Of a stretch of DNA of 16,327 nt, positions 7,313 through 14,023 are shown one piece after another. This DNA comes from Planctomycetota bacterium. GTDB lineage: Bacteria > Planctomycetota > PUPC01 > JACPCR01. Under the pieces are notes generated by a model, which did not search any database, was not told where the DNA came from, and was given only the letters and a program-made list of their open reading frames with translations. The translations under genes and the position numbers were made by a program. The first letter of the stretch is position 1. Each line of letters starts with the position of its first letter. The stretch spans positions 1 through 16,327 of the forward strand of contig JASLXP010000052.1 of the NCBI GenBank assembly GCA_030740295.1, read 5' to 3'.

Positions 7313-8632
7313 ATGGCTGACAGCGCGAACATCCAACAAAACCTTCAAGAAATTCATGGTCGCTACGCTCGGCGTCTGCTTTGCCAGCAGCTTATTCCCG
7401 GTCTTTTCTGGGGGGCCGTGGCAGCGCTGCTTGTGTCCCTGTTCGCCCAGACCTCAGAAATGTCAGGGTTTTGGAATTCGAAGACTCTGAAGATTCTGAT
7501 CGTCTTTGGAGGCGGCATTCTTGCGTTGCTCACCCTTGGAACGGGCGCCCTCTCCGTTTACGGCCTGGCAAAACACTTTGATGACGAGCTCGAGCTCGGC
7601 GACCGGCTCTCAACCGCTTTTGCACTCCAGGAGCGCTCGGGAACGGACCCCATGGTGGCTCTCGTTCTTGAAGACGCGGGGCAGGCATTCGAAAGCTCTT
7701 CGTATCGTGAGGCGCTCCCGCAGCCGAGTGCTGGCAAATTCCTCGGGGCGGTTGTCGTTTCCATTTTGGCGCTCTGGATGTCAGCAGAGACCGGTGTCAT
7801 CGATGGCAAGCCTAAACTTCAGGATGAAACCCGGCGCGAGCTCCGCCGGCAGGCAAAGATGCTCGATGACAGCTTTCTGCTCGAAGGCATTGAGCTTACG
7901 GAAGACGAGAAACACCGCTTCGAGCAGATTCGCCAGATGATCGAGACGCTGCAGCTCGAGGACAAGAGCATCTCTCGCAAAGAAATGCTCGCCCGTTTCT
8001 CCCGGGAGATTGAGGGCCTCGAGGATATGGAAAACAGCAGCGACGCGTTGAAAGGCATGCTCGAACAACTCAAGGAGATGAAAGACGCGGTCGCAGGCCG
8101 GATGCTCGTTCAGAAACAGATCGAAGAAATCGAACAGCAGCACACCGAGCTCGCTGTCGTCGATGAAAAGACCGGTGAGACCTTGAAGGCGCAGGAAATC
8201 GAGGTCATGGAAGTCCAGGAAGAGCGCCGTCGCCAGCAGGAAGAAATTGCAATAGAGATGAAGAAGGTCGCGGAAGAAGAAAAGAAAGACGAGGAGGTAT
8301 CCAAATGGGTAGTTGATGAAGGCGAAATCGCCGAAGAAGGTGATGGAGCTACAACCACAAAGAAGAAGGCCCGAGTCGTCGCCAGCTATGAAGATCTGGT
8401 GAAGGCCGCAGAAAAGAAAGACATCCGCAAAATGATTTTTACCGCCGCGGCCGATTCAACACGGAAAACAGAAAGCTATCGTGAGGTCTACGCCAATTAC
8501 AATCGCGCCTTTCAGAGCATGCTTTACCAGGGCAATCTGTCTCTGGGTACCCGGCAGTATCTGAGACGTTACTTCCGATCTATTGAACCGAAGAAGGAAG
8601 AAGAGAAGAAGGCTGGAAATCCTGAGGGATAA
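7313..8632 (+). CDS. Membrane-anchored coiled-coil protein of unknown family (MoxR operon)
   Basis: I do not recognise the family of this 439-aa protein. It has two hydrophobic segments near the N terminus (about 28-45 and 60-84) and a third at about 142-157, separated by a soluble stretch containing HFDDELELGDRLSTAF. From about residue 168 to 330 it is highly charged, rich in Glu, Lys, Arg and Gln with long heptad-like runs, indicating an extended coiled coil. An acidic/Lys-rich spacer (about 325-352) and a compact helical end (355-425) rich in Tyr and Arg (SYREVYANYNRAF) follow. Its position between DUF58 and the BatA-like VWA gene suggests it scaffolds or anchors the MoxR assembly (inference from context). 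It resembles in layout the large DUF4175-type or other TM proteins found at this spot in some MoxR operons, but no diagnostic motif confirms this. Confidence 0.85.
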   Translation: MADSANIQQNLQEIHGRYARRLLCQQLIPGLFWGAVAALLVSLFAQTSEMSGFWNSKTLKILIVFGGGILALLTLGTGALSVYGLAKHFDDELELGDRLSTAFALQERSGTDPMVALVLEDAGQAFESSSYREALPQPSAGKFLGAVVVSILALWMSAETGVIDGKPKLQDETRRELRRQAKMLDDSFLLEGIELTEDEKHRFEQIRQMIETLQLEDKSISRKEMLARFSREIEGLEDMENSSDALKGMLEQLKEMKDAVAGRMLVQKQIEEIEQQHTELAVVDEKTGETLKAQEIEVMEVQEERRRQQEEIAIEMKKVAEEEKKDEEVSKWVVDEGEIAEEGDGATTTKKKARVVASYEDLVKAAEKKDIRKMIFTAAADSTRKTESYREVYANYNRAFQSMLYQGNLSLGTRQYLRRYFRSIEPKKEEEKKAGNPEG

Positions 8633-8710
8633 TCCAGATTTGGTGTCCACATGGTTTCGATTGAACTTCTGAGAAAGGTTTTATGCGCGGTGGGCATCCC
8701 GCCCGTCAAA

Positions 8711-8789
8711 GCGGCGAAGTCGTCGTAGCTGGAGTCTCCGACTCTAGAGCTCTAGGCTCAGGAGAGTCCAGCATCGCAGGCTTCCGCCC
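8711..8789. repeat. Complex palindromic intergenic element (REP/MITE-like candidate)
   Basis: The 208-base gap between the coiled-coil gene and the BatA-like gene holds a nested inverted repeat. The main arms are GCTGGAGTCTCC (8728-8739) and GGAGAGTCCAGC (8761-8772), complementary except for one position. Inside the loop is a perfect 12-bp palindrome, CTAGAGCTCTAG (8744-8755). Outside, 8711-8727 and 8773-8789 continue an imperfect stem. A separate small hairpin (GGTGGG/CCCGCC, 8689-8703) lies just before. There is no T run, so it is not a standard terminator. The form suggests a dispersed palindromic repeat; only one copy lies in this window, so multiplicity cannot be shown here. Confidence 0.6.
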
Positions 8790-8840
8790 TACCAATCTGA
8801 CTGTTGCCGAAGGCTGCAGCCAACAGAGAACCGAACAACT

Positions 8841-10766
8841 ATGAATTTTCTCCAACCCGCCGCGCTTTGGGCCATCCTCGCCGGACTGCTCATAATCATC
8901 GCTTACCTGCTCCGTATGCCGCGGCGAAGACAGCTCATGCCTTCCACGCTTATCGTTGCATTGATGCAGCAGTTCACCCGGCGCGAGAGGCGCAAGCTCC
9001 GGACATTACTCTCCTTCCTTGCCATCGCGCTCGCGTTCCTCGCCACATCCTTTAATGCCGGCCGTCCCTATACCACATCCGCTGAAGATGACGAACGGCA
9101 CGACCATATCGTCGTGCTCGATATCTCCGCCAGCATGAAGTCAGCGACCAAGGCCGAACAGAATGAAGGCGTCACCGTCATTACTGAACGGCGTTTCGAC
9201 AAAGCAAAGGAGAAAGCACGGGAACTCGTCAATTCGCTTCAGATCGGCCAGCGCATGATGATCATCACCGTTGGCCAGTTCGCACAGATCGCCAGAAACT
9301 TTGAATCGGACATCCAACTCCTCGAAGAGACACTGGAAGGCATCCACGCCCTGGACACCGGCACAAACTGGGACGACGCCTCTCGCCTTTTGAGGGAAAT
9401 CCTGCCCACCGCCTCTTCCCCAATCTGCTACCTGCTGACAGACGCGGATAACTTCAACGTCGAACAATGGAGCGACCTCCCGGAAGATACCAACTGGCGT
9501 CTTTACCAGCCCACGCCTCCCAAACGGCCGGAAGGCCTGAAGGGAAATGTTGCCATCACCAATTTCAGAGCACGCACTACTTTCCATAGTGATCGGGATT
9601 TCCAGATCATCGCGGAGGTCCAGAACTTCGCCGACGAGAAAGTCGACCTGGATCTCGATCTTTACCTCGACGATCTTCTCGTCGATACTCACCCGATTTC
9701 GCTCGGCCCTGGTGAATCGAAGATGGAAGTGCTATCTCAGACGCTTCGAGTCGGTGGTGTGCTCATCGGCCGTCTGGCCGTCTCCGGCTCGGACGAAATT
9801 CCCTTCCCGGACGAACTGGATATCGACAATGCAGCTTCTGACGTCGTGCCTTCGCCGTTGCGTCCGAAGGTCTTGATTTACTCCGATGAAAATGTCGGAT
9901 TTCTGCATTCGGCCCTTTCCGCGAACTCGAACGCGTTGGCGTACAGTCAGAAGCCTTCGAATTATTCTCCCGATTACGCGGCCGACATTTTTCTCTTTTA
10001 CAACATCACCGATCTTCCCGGCGAGCTTCCCCCGAAGGACGTGATTTTTGTGAACACGACGGCCAAAGCGATTCCCGTGAAAGTTCAAAAGGAATTTGAG
10101 AATCCAATGATGCGCACCTGGAATCGCCATCACCCGCTGATGAATTACCTTTCCCTCTCGAATCTTCTGATCGCCAAGTCGCAGGGCTTTACCGTCCCCG
10201 GCTGGGCCGAGACTCTGGCCGAGACCGCGTCCGGCCCGCTCATCATTGCCGGCGAAAGCCCCGAACGTCAGATGGCCTTTATCGGACTCGATCCCAGCGA
10301 TTCTGACCTTCCGTTTCGTGTGGCCCTGCCGATGCTGGTTTCGAATGCCCTGTTGTGGATGAAGGAGCGCGCCCCCGATCCCGAGCCAATCCAGCCGGGC
10401 GAGACCTGGCGCGTGGAAATTGACGAGCCCGACACAAAGGTAGTGGAGCTGGCTCTGCCGGACGGCACAAAATCCGCCCACGAAGTCCAGCCCGATGGCT
10501 CGGTGGTTTTCCTCGATACATTCCAGTCAGGCATTTACCGTTACGAGACATTTGACCAGTCTGGCGCCTTCACCGTTCACCTCAAGGATTCAGAGGAATC
10601 GTCACTCAAAAAGCCGGCTGAGGTCCGCGTGGCCGGTAAGGCAGTCGAGAAAATGGAGGAAAGGAAATCCATAGAAGTCCGAAGATACTGGCCCGCGCTG
10701 GCAGTCATTGCCCTGGGCCTGCTGATCGCTGAGAACAGCCTCTATCACCGTCGAGTATGGTTTTGA
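8841..10766 (+). CDS. BatA-like membrane VWA protein (aerotolerance-regulator N-terminal type)
   Basis: This 641-aa protein starts with the BatA-type N terminus (MNFLQPAALWAI, then a membrane helix at about 8-25, a short cytosolic RMPRRR stretch and a second helix at about 55-71). A von Willebrand A domain follows from about residue 88, with MIDAS motif DISAS (94-98), a later GTNWDD and the strand LLTDADN. The middle and C-terminal parts carry beta-rich and amidotransferase-like stretches (such as GPLIIAGESPERQMAFIGLD). A last membrane helix lies at about 617-632, leaving a short basic tail. Relatives are partners of MoxR ATPases at the inner membrane; in some bacteria they bear on stress tolerance, but no substrate is known. 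No good SD site precedes the ATG. Confidence 0.9.
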   Translation: MNFLQPAALWAILAGLLIIIAYLLRMPRRRQLMPSTLIVALMQQFTRRERRKLRTLLSFLAIALAFLATSFNAGRPYTTSAEDDERHDHIVVLDISASMKSATKAEQNEGVTVITERRFDKAKEKARELVNSLQIGQRMMIITVGQFAQIARNFESDIQLLEETLEGIHALDTGTNWDDASRLLREILPTASSPICYLLTDADNFNVEQWSDLPEDTNWRLYQPTPPKRPEGLKGNVAITNFRARTTFHSDRDFQIIAEVQNFADEKVDLDLDLYLDDLLVDTHPISLGPGESKMEVLSQTLRVGGVLIGRLAVSGSDEIPFPDELDIDNAASDVVPSPLRPKVLIYSDENVGFLHSALSANSNALAYSQKPSNYSPDYAADIFLFYNITDLPGELPPKDVIFVNTTAKAIPVKVQKEFENPMMRTWNRHHPLMNYLSLSNLLIAKSQGFTVPGWAETLAETASGPLIIAGESPERQMAFIGLDPSDSDLPFRVALPMLVSNALLWMKERAPDPEPIQPGETWRVEIDEPDTKVVELALPDGTKSAHEVQPDGSVVFLDTFQSGIYRYETFDQSGAFTVHLKDSEESSLKKPAEVRVAGKAVEKMEERKSIEVRRYWPALAVIALGLLIAENSLYHRRVWF

Positions 10767-10775
10767 AACAGCAAC

Positions 10776-10782
10776 AAGGGAG
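10776..10782 (+). promoter_or_regulatory. Shine-Dalgarno site of moxR-2
   Basis: AAGGGAG lies 11 bases before the ATG at 10794, in the 27-base spacer after the BatA-like gene. The short spacer and the SD site support co-transcription of moxR-2 with the operon and fix its start. Confidence 0.65.
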
Positions 10783-10793
10783 CTTTACACCCC

Positions 10794-11816
10794 ATGTCTA
10801 CACCAGATGACATCCGTCAGCAGCTCGAGCATTTTCGATCGCAGTTTGAGAAGCTGCGCGTTGAAACGCACAAGATGATCGTCGGCTACGAAGACACTGT
10901 CGAAAACGTGCTGATCTGCCTTCTCTCCCGAAGCAATGCCTTGCTCGAAGGTGTGCCCGGTCTGGGCAAGACCATGCTCGTGCGGGTGCTGTCGCAGATC
11001 CTCCAGTTGGGTTTTGTTCGAGTGCAGTTCACCCCTGACCTGATGCCCGCGGACATTGTGGGCACCAACATCGTCGTCGAAGACGATGGCGGGCAGCGGC
11101 ATATGGAATTCCGCCGCGGCCCGATCTTCACCAACCTGATGCTGGCCGACGAAATCAATAGAGCCACGCCGAAAACACAATCAGCGCTCCTCGAAGCCAT
11201 GGAAGAACACGAAATCACCGTCGGCGGCGTAACGCACATTCTGGATGAGCCATTCTTCGTTCTGGCCACGCAGAATCCCGTCGAGCAAATAGGAACGTAT
11301 CCGCTGCCAAAGGCCGCGCTGGATAAATTTATGTTCAAGCTCATCGTCCACTACCCCGGCGCAGACGAATTGATGGAGATCAGCCGGCGAACCACCGCGG
11401 TGGAAACGCCAACCCTTGACCAAGTCATGACCCGGGAAGAGATTCTCGAACTTCAGCGCCTTGTTCGTGACGTGCCGGTCGCCCCCCATGTAGAGCGCTA
11501 TGCGGTCCGATTAGTTTTAGCGACTGACCCGGACTCAGAATTCGCGACCGATCTCGTCAATGATTACGTCAAGCAAGGCAGCAGCCCCCGCGGTCTTCAG
11601 GCACTCATCCTTGGCGGCAAGATTCGTGCGCTCCTGAACGGCCGTTTCAACCTCGCTTGCGAGGATATTCGCAGTGTCGCCATCCCCTCATTACGGCATC
11701 GGCTGACCTTCAGTTTTGAAGGGCAGTCTGCTGGCATCAGCACAGACAAAGTGGTTGAGCAGATCCTGGAACAAACCGAAGAGTTTGTAGATGAGCCGGC
11801 ACTCACCGCATCGTAG
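10794..11816 (+). CDS. MoxR-family AAA+ ATPase, second copy (MoxR-2)
   Basis: This is a 340-aa AAA+ ATPase of the MoxR family and an obvious paralogue of MoxR-1: both share IVGYE, the FTPDLMP-DI-GT segment, RATPKTQSALLEAM and GSSPRG-QAL-LGGK-RALL. Here the ATP site is textbook: GVPGLGKT (53-60), Walker B LADE (117-120), ATQNP with sensor-1 Asn161, and GSSPRG with sensor-2 Arg. However, the position matching the putative arginine finger is lysine: LPKAALDKF (K178) instead of the usual LPEAQLDRF, and the Glu of that motif is also Lys. This is the opposite pattern to MoxR-1. It closes the operon and is followed at once by a hairpin. It may form a mixed ring with MoxR-1 (inference). Confidence 0.94.
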   Translation: MSTPDDIRQQLEHFRSQFEKLRVETHKMIVGYEDTVENVLICLLSRSNALLEGVPGLGKTMLVRVLSQILQLGFVRVQFTPDLMPADIVGTNIVVEDDGGQRHMEFRRGPIFTNLMLADEINRATPKTQSALLEAMEEHEITVGGVTHILDEPFFVLATQNPVEQIGTYPLPKAALDKFMFKLIVHYPGADELMEISRRTTAVETPTLDQVMTREEILELQRLVRDVPVAPHVERYAVRLVLATDPDSEFATDLVNDYVKQGSSPRGLQALILGGKIRALLNGRFNLACEDIRSVAIPSLRHRLTFSFEGQSAGISTDKVVEQILEQTEEFVDEPALTAS

Positions 11817-11836
11817 CTCTGGCCTCCAGGCCGGAG
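11817..11836. terminator. Hairpin directly after moxR-2 stop, between convergent genes
   Basis: CTCTGGCCT and AGGCCGGAG form a 9-bp stem (one G-T pair) around two unpaired bases, starting at the base after the moxR-2 TAG. No T run follows on either strand. It sits in the 40-base space between the ends of moxR-2 and folB, so it may act as a two-way transcription barrier or protect the mRNA 3' end. Confidence 0.5.
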
Positions 11837-11856
11837 TGAAGGCATGAGCCGGTTGG

Positions 11857-12249
11857 CTACTCGCCGAAGCCCGACACCTTCACCACATCATCGCGATTAC
11901 GCCGGATCTCCACCGCGAAATAGTTCTTTATCGCCGGCACGGGCGGATGAAGCTTCTTGGCGCGCACCATTACTTCCTCAACCAAATCAAATTGCTCGAG
12001 AATGCTTCGAGCGATGGATTCCGCCAGCGCTTCCGCAAGAACGAAAGTCTGGTTTGAGCCCAGTTCGGTCACCGCGTCGCAAAGGGCCGCGTAATCCACA
12101 GAATCGGACATGTCATCGCCTTCGCCCGCCTTTTTCAGATCGCAGACGATCTCGAGATCGATGGAATACCGCTGGCCGATTTCGCGTTCCGCTTCCGTGA
12201 TGCCGGTGTGTGCGTGAAACTCAAGCTCGGATATCAGGATCTTGTCCAA
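11857..12249 (-). CDS. folB: Dihydroneopterin aldolase
   Basis: The 130-aa product should convert 7,8-dihydroneopterin to 6-hydroxymethyl-7,8-dihydropterin and glycolaldehyde in folate synthesis, in the cytosol. Family marks are FHAHTG followed by AEREIGQR (catalytic Glu21), VDYAALC (Tyr53) and KKLHPPVPA (catalytic Lys99). I chose TTG at 12249, giving MDKILISELEF, which aligns with the start of known FolB proteins and has GAGG six bases upstream. The open frame extends to 12465, but that part lies within moaE in another frame and is not FolB-like. It is the last gene of the moaD-moaE-folB cluster, 28 bases after moaE. Confidence 0.92.
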   Translation of the reverse strand: MDKILISELEFHAHTGITEAEREIGQRYSIDLEIVCDLKKAGEGDDMSDSVDYAALCDAVTELGSNQTFVLAEALAESIARSILEQFDLVEEVMVRAKKLHPPVPAIKNYFAVEIRRNRDDVVKVSGFGE

Positions 12250-12255
12250 TTCAGT

Positions 12256-12259
12256 CCTC
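12256..12259 (-). promoter_or_regulatory. Shine-Dalgarno site deciding the folB TTG start
   Basis: On the minus strand GAGG precedes the TTG at 12249-12247 by six bases. The spacing is good and no ATG or GTG near the conserved FolB N terminus competes. Confidence 0.6.
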
Positions 12260-12277
12260 GATTCTCTGATGCATCCA

Positions 12278-12691
12278 TCACTTCCCCAACTGTTCAACCC
12301 ACTCTGATCCGTCTTCATAGACCTCCTTCTTCCAGACCGGCACGATTTCCTTGATGCGATCGATGGCATACTCGCAAGCCTCAAATGCCTCCTTCCGGTG
12401 CGGGCATGAAATCGCAATCGCCACGCTGACGACTCGCACACCAACCGGTCCGAATCGGTGCACAATGCTGACCTGGTCCGCCGGCCATCGTTCTATGATT
12501 TCATCTCTCACCTGTTCCATCTTCTTAACCGCCATTTCCGGATAAGCATCGTAATCCAGCGTGACTAGGTTCTTACCGTCTTTATCCTGCCTGGCCGTGC
12601 CCAGGAAGGTGACAACCGCTCCGGAGGCATCCGAATACGCGCTTTTCGTTACGGCTTCTACATCGATTTCATCTCGTGTAATTTCGATCAT
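12278..12691 (-). CDS. moaE: Molybdopterin synthase catalytic (large) subunit
   Basis: This 137-aa protein inserts sulfur carried by the MoaD thiocarboxylate into precursor Z (cPMP) to make molybdopterin. It has the MoaE pattern throughout: GAVVTFLGTAR (24-34), LDYDAYPEMA (45-54), IVHRFGPV, CPHRKEAFEACEYAID (97-111), and IKEIVPVWKKE, where Lys114 and Lys121 match the two active-site lysines of the Escherichia coli enzyme. The length is normal. The ATG overlaps the moaD stop as ATGA, so the two subunits are translationally coupled. A GGAGG site lies six bases upstream, inside the 3' end of moaD. Confidence 0.96.
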   Translation of the reverse strand: MIEITRDEIDVEAVTKSAYSDASGAVVTFLGTARQDKDGKNLVTLDYDAYPEMAVKKMEQVRDEIIERWPADQVSIVHRFGPVGVRVVSVAIAISCPHRKEAFEACEYAIDRIKEIVPVWKKEVYEDGSEWVEQLGK

Positions 12692-12936
12692 CCTCTCCCT
12701 CCACTCACCGGTGGGATGATTGCCACCTCATCCCCGTCGTGAATTAGGGCCTCTTCTTGCACATATTCGTGGTTGACGGCCACTCGGACCGCTGGCCTCA
12801 GCTTTTCCAGGCCCGGATGCTCTGAACACAGAATATCCAGGAAGCCACTCACGCTCTGCGGACATTTCAATTCCATCTCGAGTTGCCGCTGCTGTACAAC
12901 ATCCGCGGCGGTCGCAAAGAACTTTACGGTGATCAA
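12688..12936 (-). CDS. moaD: Molybdopterin synthase sulfur-carrier (small) subunit
   Basis: An 82-aa ubiquitin-like protein with the MoaD pattern: MITVKFFATAADV at the start, HDGDEVAIIPPVSGG at the end. MoaD normally ends in Gly-Gly, whose last carboxyl group is adenylated by MoeB and thiocarboxylated. Here two more codons follow, so the product ends SGGRG; it would need trimming, or the second Gly stays internal. Start is TTG at 12936 (AGGA eight bases upstream), the only start that gives the full first beta strand. It heads the moaD-moaE-folB unit and diverges from the nuclease-like gene at 13040 with about 100 bases between. Confidence 0.93.
   Translation of the reverse strand: MITVKFFATAADVVQQRQLEMELKCPQSVSGFLDILCSEHPGLEKLRPAVRVAVNHEYVQEEALIHDGDEVAIIPPVSGGRG
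12698..12702 (-). promoter_or_regulatory. moaE: moaE Shine-Dalgarno site inside the moaD 3' end
   Basis: The minus-strand GGAGG is formed by the codons for the conserved Gly-Gly of MoaD, six bases before the moaE ATG. The two extra MoaD codons (AGA GGA) are the spacer. The SD site therefore overlaps the functional Gly-Gly codons. Confidence 0.75.
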
Positions 12937-12944
12937 AAGTAGAT

Positions 12945-12948
12945 TCCT
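12945..12948 (-). promoter_or_regulatory. moaD: Shine-Dalgarno site deciding the moaD TTG start
   Basis: On the minus strand AGGA lies eight bases before the TTG at 12936-12934. No ATG or GTG is available near the first conserved MoaD residues. Confidence 0.55.
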
Positions 12949-13010
12949 GGGTTCACTTTGTGGTCAGCATTCTCTATGCTCCTCCATTCAATGCCCTGAA
13001 CTGGCTTTTT

Positions 13011-13020
13011 CAAACGTTTG
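13011..13020. promoter_or_regulatory. Perfect palindrome CAAACGTTTG, possible operator
   Basis: A 10-bp perfect palindrome with a central CG lies 20 bases before the ATG at 13040, in the divergent space shared with moaD. The AAACGTTT core with central CG is the kind of site bound by LacI/PurR-family repressors. No matching regulator gene is in the window, and a 10-bp palindrome can occur by chance. Confidence 0.3.
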
Positions 13021-13039
13021 TGAATCCGTGGAACATCAA

Positions 13040-13999
13040 ATGGCTGAGCACTTCATAGCCTGGTGGAATCTGGAAAACCTTTTCGACATCCAAAGATCGC
13101 AGGACAGGCCGGAATGGCTGAAGAAATCTCTCGCACGCGAATTGAATGGTTGGAATGCGAGCGTGTTGAATCGAAAGCTCTCACAGCTCGCTTCCATTAT
13201 CATGAAAATGAACGATGGCAGAGGCCCCGACCTTCTGGGTGTCTGTGAAGTCGAGAACAGGACTGTTCTCGAAAAACTGATAGCGGCGCTTTCGCCACTG
13301 GGAAGGCCCTACGATGTGGCTCACCACGACACGGAAGACAAACGGGGAATCGATATCGCGTTCATCTATGATGCCGGTCATTTCACAGCGCATGAACAAT
13401 TTCATCACACCATTCTGAAGCGATCTTCCACTCGCGACCTCTTCCAGGTCAATTTCAAGACGGAAGACGACAAGCTACTGGTCGTCATTGGCAACCATTG
13501 GCCTTCACGGATGGGCGGACAGTATGAGACCGAGCCTTACAGAATTCTGGCAGCGGAAACCCTGAGCTACTGGAATGAGCGGATTCAGGAAGTCCACGGC
13601 CGCGACGTTCCCATCCTCGTCATGGGAGATTTCAACGACGAGCCATTCAGCCGATCCATGACCGAATACTCATTAAGCGAGCGTCTCAAGAAGAAGGTCT
13701 CCTACGCCAGGAATCCAAAGCTCTTCAATCTCATGTGGCCTGTCATGACCGATGGCATCGGCACTCATTACCACAACAACGAGCCCGCTGTTCTGGATTA
13801 ATTCCTGGTTTCACGTGGGATGGTCCTCACACGTTCTGAATTGAAGGCCGTGGATGAGAGCGTTCAGGTATTTACAGCCCAAGAGATGAAGAAAGGCCGA
13901 TACAATGCCCCGCGCCGGTTTGGGCGGCCTTCGAAAGGCGTTGATGAGGATGGTTACAGCGACCATTTTCCGATTACGATGATCATTGAGGAAACATGA
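13040..13999 (+). pseudogene. Endonuclease/exonuclease/phosphatase-family gene with in-frame TAA
   Basis: The full frame (319 sense-or-stop codons plus TGA) codes for an EEP-fold metal-dependent phosphoesterase. Motifs in order: WNLENLF (Asn10), GVCEVEN (Glu70), GNHWPSR (151-157), MGDFNDEP (195-202, Asp197/Asn199), and at the end FGRPSKGVDEDGYSDHFPI with the catalytic Asp308/His309. A TAA at 13799-13801 (codon 254) interrupts the same frame. It stands between AVLD and FLVSRGM, where relatives read LDQFLVS, so a CAA Gln codon has become TAA by one C-to-T change. The 253-aa product lacks the SDH motif and should be inactive. Codon use and conservation do not decay after the stop, so the change is recent, or an assembly error, or the stop is read through. 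The start is ATG with only a weak GGA upstream. Confidence 0.85.
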
Positions 14000-14023
14000 T
14001 CTCTGCGGGCGGCTGACTGGCTT

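Noticed and set aside
8651..8728. 25-codon open frame in the intergenic gap
   Set aside because: It has no SD site, runs into the palindromic element, and is short enough to arise by chance.
12250..12465. Longer FolB start at 12465
   Set aside because: The added residues are the moaE sequence read in another frame, rich in Arg and Ser; FolB proteins start at the MDKILISELEF position and an SD site supports TTG at 12249.
13799..13801. Genome-wide reassignment of TAA to glutamine
   Set aside because: The DUF58 gene (7300-7302) and the coiled-coil gene (8630-8632) end in TAA at the expected protein ends, so TAA works as a stop here.
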